Shown: positions 9,104 to 19,251, counted from the stretch's first letter. The stretch is 64,000 nucleotides of DNA from Prolixibacteraceae bacterium (GCA_028683385.1 JAQUIJ010000003.1:62001-126000); one strand, 5' to 3'. Made by a program: numbers and translations. The notes: generated from the letters alone by a model not told the origin.

Positions 9104-10330
9104 ATGAAAAATTTTAAATTCTACCACAGCTACCTGATACTATTCATTTTCGCAGGTTTATTCCTGAATTCGTGTAAAGACAATAATACTCCGGAACCAA
9201 CTTCATACGAGTATTATCTTTCGAGCGAGTTAAAAACTCAAATAACGAGTCAGGAAGCAGCAGCTAATTTTATCAAAGCTGCGCCTGAAGCCGTTGCAAT
9301 CAGTCCTTTAATCCGGTTCGATGTTGAAGTACATAAAATAACTTACAAAACAACCTTCAAGGGGAAGAACATACAGGCATCAGGGTTGGTTTGTTTCCCG
9401 AAAGCAGCCGGTAATTATCCGATACTTAGCTTTCAAAATGGAACCAACACCCTTTACAGCGATGCTCCGAGCGTAAGTAGTGATAATGATATGTTCTCGA
9501 TCATGGAAAGTGTTACATCCATGGGATTCATTGTGGTTATACCTGATTACATTGGGTTTGGAGCGTCAGAAAATATTCCTCATCCATACCTCGATGCCAA
9601 ATCATCGACACAAAGTATTCTGGATATGATTCGGGCTGCCAAAGAATATAGTACCGACGCTAAAGTTCTGGCAAAAGCAAGCAAAGATCTGTTCATCTTC
9701 GGATATTCACAGGGAGGATGGGCTACCATGCAACTTCAGAAAACCATTGAGAAAGACTACTCATCTGAATTTAACCTGAAAGCCAGTTCGTGTGGAGCGG
9801 GACCCTATTCCATCGAATACATGAATAAATACATTGTTGATAAAATCGACTATCCAATGCCTTATTTCCTGGCTTACCTGCTAAATTCATACGATATAAT
9901 TGATGCATTTACCAATCCATTGACCGATTTTATTCAGGCTCCTTATGCTGCTAAAATACCAGGATTATTTGATGGAATGCACAGCGGAGGCGCTATCAAT
10001 GCTGAACTAACCACCCAGATGGCTAATTTTTTAACTCCTGAATATCGTGCAGGATATGCGACTGATGCCAAATTTGCAAGTGCTAGAAGCGCATTCCTTT
10101 CGAACAGCATAACCGCCTGGAACGCAACAACCCCAATGAAACTTTTTCATGGGGCTGACGATGATTTAATTCCATCAGGAATTAGCCAAAAAATGTTAGC
10201 CGACTTTAAAACCGCAGGCATGACCGATTCGAAGATTCAACTTGTGATTATTCCTGATGTTGGCCACACGACGGGCATTTATCCAACAGGTATGCAAACC
10301 ATTCTTTGGTTTCTGTCACTCTTGAAATAA
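9104..10330 (+). CDS. Secreted alpha/beta-hydrolase lipoprotein (secretory lipase-like)
   Basis: A 408-aa exported hydrolase. The N-terminal signal peptide ends in a lipobox, FLNSC, at residues 21-25, so surface or periplasmic anchoring is expected. The nucleophile elbow GYSQGGW is near residue 200, the acid lies in HGADDDLIP (about 348) and the histidine in PDVGHTTG (about 385), giving a complete Ser-Asp-His triad. The closest pattern I recognise is the secretory lipase / S9-like esterase group. Substrate unknown. It stands alone and converges with ccsA, 6 nt apart. Confidence 0.82.
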   Translation: MKNFKFYHSYLILFIFAGLFLNSCKDNNTPEPTSYEYYLSSELKTQITSQEAAANFIKAAPEAVAISPLIRFDVEVHKITYKTTFKGKNIQASGLVCFPKAAGNYPILSFQNGTNTLYSDAPSVSSDNDMFSIMESVTSMGFIVVIPDYIGFGASENIPHPYLDAKSSTQSILDMIRAAKEYSTDAKVLAKASKDLFIFGYSQGGWATMQLQKTIEKDYSSEFNLKASSCGAGPYSIEYMNKYIVDKIDYPMPYFLAYLLNSYDIIDAFTNPLTDFIQAPYAAKIPGLFDGMHSGGAINAELTTQMANFLTPEYRAGYATDAKFASARSAFLSNSITAWNATTPMKLFHGADDDLIPSGISQKMLADFKTAGMTDSKIQLVIIPDVGHTTGIYPTGMQTILWFLSLLK

Positions 10331-10336
10331 AAAAAA

Positions 10337-11146
10337 CTATTCGGAATAGATGTGAACGCTGTTTTGTGCACTTGGCAGGTAATTGACACCAAACCAGCAA
10401 ACCAGCAAAATAGCAAACGAAACGGCAAGAATTGTCATTGCTCTTTTGTGTTCCGAAGGGTGGCGGAAACGGTAGTGGATGTAAATCAGGTAAAACATCC
10501 AGGTAAGGAAGGCCCAGGTTTCTTTCGGATCCCAGGTCCAGTAATGTCCCCAGGCTTCTTTGGCCCAAAGTGCGCCGAACAATAAACCCAAAGTCAGGAA
10601 CGAAAATCCCAGATAAGCTAAGTTATCGGCCATTTGTATCGGCCCCTTTATGGTTTTGTCGCTGGGTGCAAAAAAAATGTTGCGTAAAGCTACCAGTGAT
10701 GAGGCTCCAAGCATGGCATAAGCAAAAATATAGACAATGACGTGAGGTATAAACCACGGACTTTGCAGGGCAGGCATCAGCGTTTTATCGTAAGTTTCGG
10801 GATGTTGGAGGTTAATAATTAAAAACACCATTGCCAGTCCAAGACTGTATGAAACTAACCATTTGTATTTCCAACGAAGGTAAGAACCCAGTCCGATACC
10901 TGACATAAAGATTGCGTACCAAAGCCGCGTTTCACCCAAAGTACGCATTGGTGGTCGTTGAATGTGCAGCCAAAGAATCGTCATGAAAACCAGTAGAAGA
11001 GCCGTTCCGGCAAACGAAAGTCCGGCGGCCAGCTGGTTCATCAACTTTTTTCCTGATGACAAAAACAAGCCTGATGCCGCCAACCAGCAGAGAATAGCAA
11101 CGGAAGCGTATATTGGAAAATCAAGCCACATGTTTAGTTCCTCCAT
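10337..11146 (-). CDS. ccsA: Cytochrome c biogenesis protein CcsA (ResC-like)
   Basis: The membrane haem-handling half of system II cytochrome c synthetase. The 269-aa product has about eight hydrophobic segments and the tryptophan-rich WWD-type signature WGHYWTWDPKETWAF near residues 195-210. The start at 11146 lies inside the end of the ResB gene, a 26-bp overlap that implies translational coupling. ResB and CcsA form one complex that exports haem and attaches it to apocytochrome c outside the membrane. Confidence 0.9.
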   Translation of the reverse strand: MEELNMWLDFPIYASVAILCWLAASGLFLSSGKKLMNQLAAGLSFAGTALLLVFMTILWLHIQRPPMRTLGETRLWYAIFMSGIGLGSYLRWKYKWLVSYSLGLAMVFLIINLQHPETYDKTLMPALQSPWFIPHVIVYIFAYAMLGASSLVALRNIFFAPSDKTIKGPIQMADNLAYLGFSFLTLGLLFGALWAKEAWGHYWTWDPKETWAFLTWMFYLIYIHYRFRHPSEHKRAMTILAVSFAILLVCWFGVNYLPSAQNSVHIYSE

Positions 11147-12368
11147 CTTTAGGTTTACCAGTTATAAACAGGAATGCAGCGCCGGCCATCATCAGGAAAA
11201 TGCCTAAATAAACAATTGGTAGCCATGGGTCACGAACCAATTCTAAAACACTCAGATTCGACCATCGTCCCATTTCGGTATTGTAACTCAACTGGTAGAT
11301 GCTCCATCCATCGATATGGAATGGTCGGTTAACCTCAATAGTTGTAGTCACGTTTTTGCCGCTTGGGGTCTGTATATTCAGTTCAGAACTAAATTTGCGA
11401 GGTTCGGCAGGAAGCATCACCAGGGAATGATTTTCATTCAATTTCAGTGTTTCGGGTTGATTGACGTAGCTTCCGCTGTAAACCCAACCTGAAATTTCAG
11501 AACCATCTTTAGTCACCTTCACTTTGGCTGAAGGTGCCGAACCCGGTTCATTCAATGAGACATAACTATCGCCAACTTTTCCTGAAGACTCCAGAAACTG
11601 TTCCACTTCCAGATGATATCCGTAGATATCCAGCGTGTTTCGGTCGAGCAATTCAAAAGGATTTTTATTTTTATTGAGCACTATTTGCCCGGTCTTGTTG
11701 TCAATAATGGTCACTTTTGGCCGAAATTCATCGATGTTGAAATTCAGTAATTTGATCGTAACGGGCATTTCTACTGGTTTTCCTGAAGTATCAAGTGCAT
11801 TGTGCTCCGTTTCATTTTCGTAACAGTTCATTGTTACACGTTGAATGTCGCTGCTACCCAAGGCCGTTGATAACAGCACCAGAAACAAACCAAAATGATT
11901 GAGGAAGAACCCTGCATTTTTGTAGTTAAAAGGAGTTATCCGTTTCAAGGTGGTGATGCCCAACAAGATCATTAAATAAAGGTTGATCAGCATAAATGGC
12001 CAGGTTTTGACCAAATGCGTTAACCCGAAGGTGCGAACAAGTGCCGATTTCGGTTCCACATCCTGCTTGACAAATCCCATCAATAAAACCAAGAAAGTAA
12101 AACCCAGAATAGCAGGCAAAGCAGCCTTTACACCACCCAACCACTTCATTATCGGATGGTTCTTCCAACGGTAAAATGCTAAAACGAGTAAAAACAGAAA
12201 AATGAGTCCGGCGATCAGATTCCATGGGAAGCCGGCAATTCTCAATACAATGCCACCACTTGCAGTCTGAATGACAAAGCCAAGCAATAGAATTAAGCCA
12301 GTAACGATTGTTCCTTCCCGGTACGACCAATGATGTTTCTCTATCTTTCGGCTGGTTTCATTGCTCAT
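11121..12368 (-). CDS. ResB-like cytochrome c biogenesis protein
   Basis: Partner of CcsA in system II cytochrome c maturation. It has four membrane segments (roughly residues 20-40, 55-75, 90-105 and a C-terminal one near 395) and a large extracytoplasmic domain in between, as in ResB. The frame is open to 12425, but the ATG at 12368 (MSNETSRK) gives 415 aa without an odd N-terminal extension. It is the first gene of a two-gene minus-strand unit with ccsA. No cytochrome gene is nearby. Confidence 0.85.
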   Translation of the reverse strand: MSNETSRKIEKHHWSYREGTIVTGLILLLGFVIQTASGGIVLRIAGFPWNLIAGLIFLFLLVLAFYRWKNHPIMKWLGGVKAALPAILGFTFLVLLMGFVKQDVEPKSALVRTFGLTHLVKTWPFMLINLYLMILLGITTLKRITPFNYKNAGFFLNHFGLFLVLLSTALGSSDIQRVTMNCYENETEHNALDTSGKPVEMPVTIKLLNFNIDEFRPKVTIIDNKTGQIVLNKNKNPFELLDRNTLDIYGYHLEVEQFLESSGKVGDSYVSLNEPGSAPSAKVKVTKDGSEISGWVYSGSYVNQPETLKLNENHSLVMLPAEPRKFSSELNIQTPSGKNVTTTIEVNRPFHIDGWSIYQLSYNTEMGRWSNLSVLELVRDPWLPIVYLGIFLMMAGAAFLFITGKPKDGGTKHVA

Positions 12369-12568
12369 TGCTGAATGTAGATTTGTCGCCGAAGATACAA
12401 AAATGTGTTCAAAAATGTGAAGCATTTTGACATTGCAAAGGCATTCGGTTTAATGATAGGATGGAGCGCCTGGTTGAAAGATGACATTCAATTTACATTT
12501 ATTTAACTATTCCGGGGAAACATTTTGGGCTTATATTGCTTATATAAATAGACTTGAAATGTGTGAAT

Positions 12569-12823
12569 ATGAAAATTCTACTTATATTAATTGTATTTAC
12601 TGGCGGTGCCTTGGGGTATTTAGGGTATAAATTGAAATATACAAAGCCTAACTATCAATTTGAAAAAACAACGACTGGTCGTACGGTTAAATTTCTGGAC
12701 TATCGTGAATCGAAAAGATATGAGCGGAATAAAGTATTTGGAATACTTATTTTGGCACTAAGCATAGTGATTTTTGGGATAAGTCTTTTGGCATTATTTT
12801 TTGCTGGAAGATTTGGGTTATAA
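12569..12823 (+). CDS. Small two-segment membrane protein, unknown
   Basis: An 84-aa protein starting at the ATG at 12569 (the track frame begins at a TTG 15 nt upstream). It has an N-terminal hydrophobic segment (LLILIVFTGGALGYLGY), a charged middle containing YRESKRYERN, and a second hydrophobic segment (ILILALSIVIFGISLLAL). No family recognised. Isolated, with no obvious operon partner. It could be a real small inner-membrane protein; only the strong two-helix pattern supports it. Confidence 0.5.
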   Translation: MKILLILIVFTGGALGYLGYKLKYTKPNYQFEKTTTGRTVKFLDYRESKRYERNKVFGILILALSIVIFGISLLALFFAGRFGL

Positions 12824-12917
12824 CATTTTCAATTTGTACTGATTTTTTCAGAACATTATTCTCATCAACTTTTTTAAGCTTCTAAATGTTACCTATTCGT
12901 TATTTAAACGGAGACTT

Positions 12918-13537
12918 ATGAATCGCACACGTTTGGAAGCCTTTAGCGACGGAGTTTTAGCCATCATTATTACACCATTATGGTTTTGGAAATCAAAGTT
13001 CCGCATGGGAACGATTTCACTGTGCTAAAACCTTTGATTCCTGTTGTTGTGAGTTACATCCTTAGCTTTATTTATATTGGTATTTACTGGAACAATCACC
13101 ACCATATGATGCACACCGTGAAGCATGTGACCGGAGGTATTTTATGGGCAAATCTGCATTTGCTTTTCTGGTTGTCGCTGGTTCCGTTTGTAACAGGCTG
13201 GATTGGCGAAAACCATTTCGATCCGATTCCCATGGCGCTATATGGATTTATACTGCTTATGGCGGCTATTGCTTATTTTATACTTCGTTCGCTGATTATC
13301 AGTTCCCAGGGAGAGAACTCCTTACTCGCCCGCGCAGTGGGAAACGACATCAAGGGAAAAATTTCACCCATTCTGTACTTGCTGGCCATCGCCTCTAATT
13401 TTGTCAGCCAGTGGATTTCGGGCGCATTGTACATTTTGGTAGCGCTTATCTGGTTAATTCCTGATAAACGGATCGAGATCATTATCCGTGAAGAAATCGA
13501 AACAAAACACACGAAAACAAGAAGTAAACCAAGCTAG
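12918..13537 (+). pseudogene. TMEM175-family potassium channel, frameshifted
   Basis: The family start MNRTRLEAFSDGVLAIIIT, with the channel-forming FSD motif of helix 1, is encoded from the ATG at 12918. Around 12972-12975 (acac) the frame shifts by two bases, and the rest of the protein (VLEIKVPHG, then YIGIYWNNHHHMMHTVKHV) continues in another frame from 12980 to 13537. Removing one dinucleotide restores a continuous 205-aa protein of normal family length. The downstream frame alone lacks helix 1 and so cannot make a standard pore. It is either a recently broken gene, a phase-variable site or a sequencing error. Confidence 0.85.
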
Positions 13538-13695
13538 CACAACACTAGTTTTACTGCCCGGAATTTACCTAATTTGTATAGTCGACTCGGGAGTATTTAA
13601 AATTTTTGCAAATTTACAATCCTTGATTTTCAGGATAAAACCTCTTATGAAATTCATTCTGTAACTGAGCAAAAAACCAAAATCACCGAAATTCC

Positions 13696-15048
13696 ATGAA
13701 AAGGATAAATCTGCCATTTTATTACATCAGCATTTTATTTTTGATTTCATTCCTGAAAACTCAGGCACAAACCGAATACAATCAGCAATGGCCTCAGTTT
13801 CGCGGCCCATGGGGAAGAGGTTTTGTCGAAAATGCAAAAACGGCAACAACATGGAATGTAGAAACCGGAGAACACATCAAATGGAAAACGGAAATTCCTG
13901 GATTGGGACATTCTTGTCCGGTCATTTGGGGCAACTACCTGTTTGTGACAACTGCGGTGAATACAACGAATAGTGAATCGCTCAAAGTTGGTCTTTATGG
14001 CGACATTGACGAGGCAAACGATAGTGTTGTGCACGAGTTTAAAGTTTATTGTTTAGATAAAGCCTCCGGAAAAATTATCTGGGAAAGGGTTGCTCACAAA
14101 GGAATACCAAAATCAAAACGCCACACCAAAGCTTCGCAGGCTAATTGTACTCCGTCAACTGACGGAAAACATTTGATTGTTCATTTTGGGTCGGAAGGAT
14201 TGTATTGCTATGACCTTAGTGGCAATCTGATTTGGAAGAAAGATATGGGCATATTAGCTCCCGGGCCTTATACCGATCCTGGTGTGGAATGGGGGTACGC
14301 CAGTTCACCAGTTATTTACAAGGATAGAATCATTGTCCAGTGTGACATTCCGAAAACGCCATACATCACTGCCCTTGATTTGGCTACGGGCCGTGAAATC
14401 TGGAAAACCTCGCGTGGCGATGAGGTTTCAACCTGGTGCACTCCGGCCATATATTCAAAAGATGGAAGGACGCAGGTAATTGCAAACGGGTTTAATCATA
14501 TTTGTGGATACGATTTTGAATCAGGGAAGGAAATCTGGAAATTGAGTAATGGGGGTGATGCTCCTGCTCCTGCACCTGTTGTGGCCAAGGACCTGATTTA
14601 CCTGAATAGTGCGCATGGAAAATTTTCTCCAATTTTCGCTGTGCGTCCAAATGCGATTGGCGATATCACTTTGGCTTCTGACAGTACCAAAAACCAATAT
14701 ATTGCCTGGAGTATCAAACGAGGTGGGGCATATATGCAAACACCGCTCATCTACAATGGATACTTATACAATCTACAAGTGAACGGCCAACTGATGTGTT
14801 TCGATGCAATGACTGGAGAACTGAAATACAAAGACAGTCTAAAAGAGGCTTTTACGGCTTCTGGTATTGCTGCCGATGGAAAACTCTATTTCAGTTCCGA
14901 AGAGGGGAATATTTTCGTGGTTCAGGCTGGTCCTGAATTTAAACTTCTATCTAAAAATGCACTGAAAGATATTTGCATGGCGACGCCGGCAATTTCAGAA
15001 AATGCAATTTATTTTAGAACGCAGCACTTTTTAATTGCAGTTGAATAG
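13696..15048 (+). CDS. Secreted PQQ-like beta-propeller protein
   Basis: A 450-aa exported protein. The signal peptide (residues 1-24) ends in TQAQ. The mature part opens with WPQFRGPWGRG and has repeated YCLDKASGKIIW, YDLSGNLIW, LDLATGREIW, YDFESGKEIW and FDAMTGELKY blades, the pattern of PQQ-binding-like (BamB/quinoprotein) propellers. No haem or dehydrogenase catalytic domain is fused, so enzymatic activity is not implied; binding or scaffolding is as likely. Single gene with gaps on both sides. Confidence 0.85.
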   Translation: MKRINLPFYYISILFLISFLKTQAQTEYNQQWPQFRGPWGRGFVENAKTATTWNVETGEHIKWKTEIPGLGHSCPVIWGNYLFVTTAVNTTNSESLKVGLYGDIDEANDSVVHEFKVYCLDKASGKIIWERVAHKGIPKSKRHTKASQANCTPSTDGKHLIVHFGSEGLYCYDLSGNLIWKKDMGILAPGPYTDPGVEWGYASSPVIYKDRIIVQCDIPKTPYITALDLATGREIWKTSRGDEVSTWCTPAIYSKDGRTQVIANGFNHICGYDFESGKEIWKLSNGGDAPAPAPVVAKDLIYLNSAHGKFSPIFAVRPNAIGDITLASDSTKNQYIAWSIKRGGAYMQTPLIYNGYLYNLQVNGQLMCFDAMTGELKYKDSLKEAFTASGIAADGKLYFSSEEGNIFVVQAGPEFKLLSKNALKDICMATPAISENAIYFRTQHFLIAVE

Positions 15049-15225
15049 ATTTGAAATCAGTCTATCATAAGGTTAGGAGGTTTGCCTTAGCGGAAGTAAA
15101 TCTAATCAGGACTTTCTGAATTGAATGATTTTGCGTATATTCATGAGGTGAGCAAATTCGGGAGGACACTTTCCACGCATAAACATACTCAAAAAGAGTG
15201 TGTTACATCCATTAAATGAGTTAAT

Positions 15226-16746
15226 ATGAAAGAAATAGAAAATATTGAACTAACTTTTTTAAGTCTCGACGATTATCAGGAGCTAAAAAAGGCCATGATT
15301 GAATCCTATACCAATATGCCAAACTCCTATTGGAAAGAAGCGCAAATCAAATCACTGATCGATCGGTTTCCTGAAGGTCAGGTAGTTATTAAAGTGAATA
15401 ATCAGATTGCAGGATGCGCCTTATCCATTATTGTAGAATATTCAAAATTTGGCGATCAACATACGTACAAGCAAATTACAGGTGATTATACGTTTAAAAC
15501 TCACACGCTAAAAGGAGATACACTTTATGGAATTGACGTATTTATAAAGCCTGAATTCAGAGGCTTACGGCTTGGGCGAAGACTTTATGACTACCGAAAG
15601 GAATTGTGTGAACGCATGAACCTGAAAGGAATTGCTTTTGGTGGCCGAATACCGCATTATCACAAATACGCTGATTCGATATCACCCAAAGAATACATCG
15701 ATAAAGTCCGGAGAAAAGAAATCCACGATCCGGTCTTTAACTTCCAGATATCGAATGATTTTTATCCCTCAAAAGTTCTGAAAAATTATCTGGATGGAGA
15801 TAAAGAATCTGGTGAATTCGCTGTTTTATTAAAGTGGGACAACATTTATTATGAAAAAGAAAATATAAAAGCGAGTACAATTAAAAAGATCGTCAGGCTT
15901 GGATTGATTCAGTGGCAAATGCGTCCCTATAAAGATCTGGAAGAATTAATGCAGCAGGCTGAATTTTTTATTGACGCAGTTTCAGGATACCGTTCAGATT
16001 TCGCCTTATTTCCGGAGTTCTTTAATGCTCCTTTAATGGCCGAAAACAATCATTTGACTGAGCCTGAAGCTATCCGCGAATTGGCCAAACATACCGCAAT
16101 CATTGTTCAGAAATTCTCCGAACTGGCCATCTCATACAACATCAACATTATTTCCGGAAGTATGCCAGAAATTAAAAACGAAAGGCTATTCAATGTGGGA
16201 TATTTATGCCGACGCGATGGTTCTGTCGACCGGTACGAAAAAATCCATGTAACTCCCGATGAAGAAAGAGTTTGGGGAATGCAACGCGGAAACCAAATAA
16301 AAGTATTCGACACTGACTGTGGTAAAATTGGTATCATGATTTGCTACGACGTTGAATTTCCGGAACTGAGCCGGTTATTAGCCGACGATGGAATGGATAT
16401 TTTATTTGTACCTTTTCTCACCGATACTCAAAACGGATATTCCAGAGTACGAAGTTGTGCCCAGGCCAGAGCCATCGAAAATGAATGTTTTGTCGCCATT
16501 GCAGGCTGTGTCGGAAATTTGCCCAAGGTTCATAATATGGATATTCAATTCGCACAATCAATGGTGTTTACACCTTGTGATTTTGCTTTCCCCACAAACG
16601 GTATAAAGGCTGAAGCGACTCCAAATACTGAAATGATACTCATTGCAGATGTGGATATTGATTTACTCCGGGAATTAAATCAGCAAGGCAGTGTCAGGAA
16701 TTTAAAAGACAGACGGAAGGATCTTTACGAGCTCAAAAGAAAATAA
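15226..16746 (+). CDS. GNAT acetyltransferase - nitrilase fusion
   Basis: A two-domain cytosolic enzyme of 506 aa. Residues 1-215 are a GNAT N-acetyltransferase (acetyl-CoA loop in RGLRLGRRLYDYRKEL). Residues 225-500 are a carbon-nitrogen hydrolase with the full Glu-Lys-Cys triad: FPEFF (Glu), YEKIHVTP (Lys) and MICYDVEFPE (Cys). This fusion is a known architecture; its substrate is unsettled. It ends 14 nt before the AraC regulator, so the two may share a transcript. Confidence 0.9.
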   Translation: MKEIENIELTFLSLDDYQELKKAMIESYTNMPNSYWKEAQIKSLIDRFPEGQVVIKVNNQIAGCALSIIVEYSKFGDQHTYKQITGDYTFKTHTLKGDTLYGIDVFIKPEFRGLRLGRRLYDYRKELCERMNLKGIAFGGRIPHYHKYADSISPKEYIDKVRRKEIHDPVFNFQISNDFYPSKVLKNYLDGDKESGEFAVLLKWDNIYYEKENIKASTIKKIVRLGLIQWQMRPYKDLEELMQQAEFFIDAVSGYRSDFALFPEFFNAPLMAENNHLTEPEAIRELAKHTAIIVQKFSELAISYNINIISGSMPEIKNERLFNVGYLCRRDGSVDRYEKIHVTPDEERVWGMQRGNQIKVFDTDCGKIGIMICYDVEFPELSRLLADDGMDILFVPFLTDTQNGYSRVRSCAQARAIENECFVAIAGCVGNLPKVHNMDIQFAQSMVFTPCDFAFPTNGIKAEATPNTEMILIADVDIDLLRELNQQGSVRNLKDRRKDLYELKRK

Positions 16747-16760
16747 TATATCCCCGATTC

Positions 16761-17582
16761 ATGAAAAAGCTGTTTCGCATATTCGAAATCACTAAGGAAC
16801 TGGTTGATGATATTCAGGCAAAAACTTACGACGCCCATTTGCACGATTTCGAAGAAGTGATTCTGGTTACCGAAGGAAGTCTGGAACACTACATCGATTT
16901 CAAAGTTGAACAGGTTACAGCGCCAATGGCTTGTTATGTGTCGATGAATAAGATGCACAAGTTGATTCCAAACAATGACTTGCGGGGCTGGGTCATCAAT
17001 TATAAACCCGAATTTATTCCTGATTCGAACCTGAGTTTTTATTCCAATTTTTTCACCTCAACCAATGTTCCGCTCAGTTCCGGATCGTGCATCAGCCGGT
17101 TCACGAACCTTTGCGAAATCATCCAGGCAGAATACAAGCAGGAATTTGCAGATTTTCCAACTATCCGCCATTTAGCCGAAGGCCTGTTGTCGATGATTGA
17201 TGCCGAAAGGAAGCGAAATATTCCAATAGAAAATGTAGCGAAACCCACGCAAATTAACACGTTTAGTACATTCCTGAAAATTCTGGAAGAAAATTTCCGT
17301 CGCGATGCAGGGGTTTCGTTTTATGCCGAGAAGATGAACATGTCGGAACGAAATCTGAATCTGATTTGCAAAAATAACTTTCAGAAAAGCGTTTCCGAAA
17401 TCATTGAAACCCGCAAACTGATTGAGGCCAAGAACCTGTTATTGCATTCGGACAAAACCGTTTCCGAGATTGGTTTTGAGCTCGGATACAACGAAAAGTC
17501 TTATTTCACAAGGGTTTTCCACAACAAAATGGGAGTAACTCCATCGCATTTCCGCGAAATGACCCGAAGCTTGATTTCCTAA
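16761..17582 (+). CDS. AraC-family transcriptional regulator
   Basis: 273 aa: an N-terminal cupin-like sensing domain (HLHDFEEVILVTEG pattern, residues 27-90) and a C-terminal double helix-turn-helix. The second helix carries the family signature SEIGFELGYNEKSYFTRVFH with G.TPS.FR after it. It probably acts on neighbouring genes, either the GNAT-nitrilase upstream or yceI and the dioxygenase downstream; the sequence does not decide which. Confidence 0.9.
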   Translation: MKKLFRIFEITKELVDDIQAKTYDAHLHDFEEVILVTEGSLEHYIDFKVEQVTAPMACYVSMNKMHKLIPNNDLRGWVINYKPEFIPDSNLSFYSNFFTSTNVPLSSGSCISRFTNLCEIIQAEYKQEFADFPTIRHLAEGLLSMIDAERKRNIPIENVAKPTQINTFSTFLKILEENFRRDAGVSFYAEKMNMSERNLNLICKNNFQKSVSEIIETRKLIEAKNLLLHSDKTVSEIGFELGYNEKSYFTRVFHNKMGVTPSHFREMTRSLIS

Positions 17583-17676
17583 AAGTACTACACCTTTTCC
17601 TGAAACTGTTACCGCTTGCCTGTTTGCTTGCTGCATCTTTGTATCATTAAAATATTCACAATTAAATAGTACAAAA

Positions 17677-18219
17677 ATGAAAACACAGGAAACAAAATGG
17701 GCAATAGACCCTATCCACAGCAAAGTAGCTTTTAAAGTAAAACACCTTATGATTTCTAACGTTCTTGGAAATTTTAAAGAATTCGAAGGACAAGTTTCAA
17801 CCGATGGCGATGATTTTTCAACCGCAGAAATCAATTTCTCGTTGAGCGCCGCATCCATCGATACTGAAATGGCTGATCGTGATGGACACCTGAAAAGTCC
17901 TGATTTTTTTGATGCCGAAAAATATCCAAAAATTACGTTCTCCGGAAAAGGAATGAAAGATTTGGGCGACGAGATGTTTGAACTGACCGGCGACCTGACC
18001 ATAAAAGATGTAACCAAATCAGTTACTTTAACGGTAGAATACGGAGGAATCATGTCCGATCCATGGGGAAACGTAAAAGCCGGGTTTTCGCTCTCCGGAA
18101 AAATTAACCGCAAAGATTTTGGTCTGAATTGGAATGCAGCTTTGGAAGCTGGTGGTGTCTTGGTTGGTGAAGAGGTAAAAATCTCTGGCGATATCGAATT
18201 GGCTAAAGTTGTTGCCTAA
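17677..18219 (+). CDS. YceI-family lipid-binding protein
   Basis: 180 aa with the YceI lipocalin-like barrel: WAIDPIHSKVAFKVKHLM at the start, and the family block RDGHLKSPDFFDAEKYPKI in the middle. YceI proteins bind polyisoprenoid-type lipids. No signal peptide is visible, so unlike E. coli YceI this copy may be cytosolic. It is followed 84 nt later by the dioxygenase gene; the pair is likely expressed together after the AraC gene. Confidence 0.88.
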   Translation: MKTQETKWAIDPIHSKVAFKVKHLMISNVLGNFKEFEGQVSTDGDDFSTAEINFSLSAASIDTEMADRDGHLKSPDFFDAEKYPKITFSGKGMKDLGDEMFELTGDLTIKDVTKSVTLTVEYGGIMSDPWGNVKAGFSLSGKINRKDFGLNWNAALEAGGVLVGEEVKISGDIELAKVVA

Positions 18220-18303
18220 AGAGTTCAGGAATAACGATTGCAGATTCAAAAATCGTTAATCTTCAATCGTTATTCCTTGATCGTTAATCTTCAATCAATT
18301 ATT

Positions 18304-19188
18304 ATGAAACGTCGATCTTTTATAGGATCAGCTCTTTTATTCCCATTTGCAGTAAAAGCCATGAATTACAATGAAATCAATCAGCTAATAACTTCCGGCG
18401 AAAACACGCCACGAATGCCGGTTTTGTTCATTGGGCACGGAAGCCCAATGAATGCCATCGAAGAAAATGAGTTTGTTCTGGGTTGGCGAAACCTTGGAAA
18501 AACACTGCCACATCCAAAGTCCATACTTTGCATTTCGGCACATTGGGAAACGCGCGGAACTTTCGTTACGGCAATGCCAAAACCGAAAACCATTCACGAT
18601 TTTGGTGGTTTCCCCAAAGCTTTGTACGATGTGGAATATCCTGCTCCCGGAAGTCCGGAATTGGCTGTTGAAACCAAACAGATCATTAAAAAGACCACCG
18701 TTGGCCTCGACGAAAAATGGGGATTGGATCACGGCGCATGGAGCGTCATTCGGAGAATGTATCCTGAAGCTGATGTTCCGGTTATTCAGATGAGTCTCGA
18801 TTATGGCCAGGCACCGCAATATCATTTCGAACTGGCCAAAGAACTTGCGGCTCTGCGAAACAAAGGTGTTCTAATTATTGGTTCCGGAAATATGGTTCAC
18901 AACCTCCGGATGGTTGCCTGGGACAAAATGAATGAACCTGATTTTGGTTTTGACTGGGCCATTGAAGCAAACGATAGATTTAAAAAGTTGATTGAATCAG
19001 GTGATTTCAAAAGCCTGACGAATTATACAAATCTCGGTGGTGAAGTACAGTTGGCTGTTCCAACTCCCGACCATTTTCTGCCATTGCTTTATTCACTAGC
19101 CTTGAAAGAAAAAGACGAACCAATTTCCTTTTTCAATGATAAGCCCGTGATGGGTTCGTTAACGATGACTTCGGTGAAGATCGGTTAA
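18304..19188 (+). CDS. DODA-type extradiol ring-opening dioxygenase (YgiD-like)
   Basis: A class III extradiol dioxygenase resembling 4,5-DOPA dioxygenase. The metal ligands are in FIGHGSPMNAI, CISAHWET and MGLD-type WGLDHGAWSV, and PDHFLPLLY is the C-terminal block. The start at 18304 gives an N-terminal RRSFIGSA segment resembling a Tat signal, suggesting possible export, which is unusual for the family. The upstream extension to 18238 is rejected because it begins without a proper start. Confidence 0.85.
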   Translation: MKRRSFIGSALLFPFAVKAMNYNEINQLITSGENTPRMPVLFIGHGSPMNAIEENEFVLGWRNLGKTLPHPKSILCISAHWETRGTFVTAMPKPKTIHDFGGFPKALYDVEYPAPGSPELAVETKQIIKKTTVGLDEKWGLDHGAWSVIRRMYPEADVPVIQMSLDYGQAPQYHFELAKELAALRNKGVLIIGSGNMVHNLRMVAWDKMNEPDFGFDWAIEANDRFKKLIESGDFKSLTNYTNLGGEVQLAVPTPDHFLPLLYSLALKEKDEPISFFNDKPVMGSLTMTSVKIG

Positions 19189-19229
19189 TAAATTAGACTG
19201 ATAATGGTCTTTTAAACCCAATCGTTTCA

Positions 19230-19237
19230 TAACTTTG
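19230..19237 (+). promoter_or_regulatory. Candidate -7 box for the RhuM-Fic gene
   Basis: TAACTTTG fits the Bacteroidota TAnnTTTG element and ends 14 nt before the ATG at 19252. No convincing -33 box was found. Confidence 0.35.
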
Positions 19238-19251
19238 GGAAAATTGTGGTT

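Noticed and set aside
9012-9104. 30-codon frame before the lipase gene, stop overlapping its ATG
   Set aside because: Short, no distinctive composition or leader; chance is as likely.
17439-18113. 224-aa minus-strand frame over the AraC/yceI junction
   Set aside because: Antisense to two confidently assigned genes.
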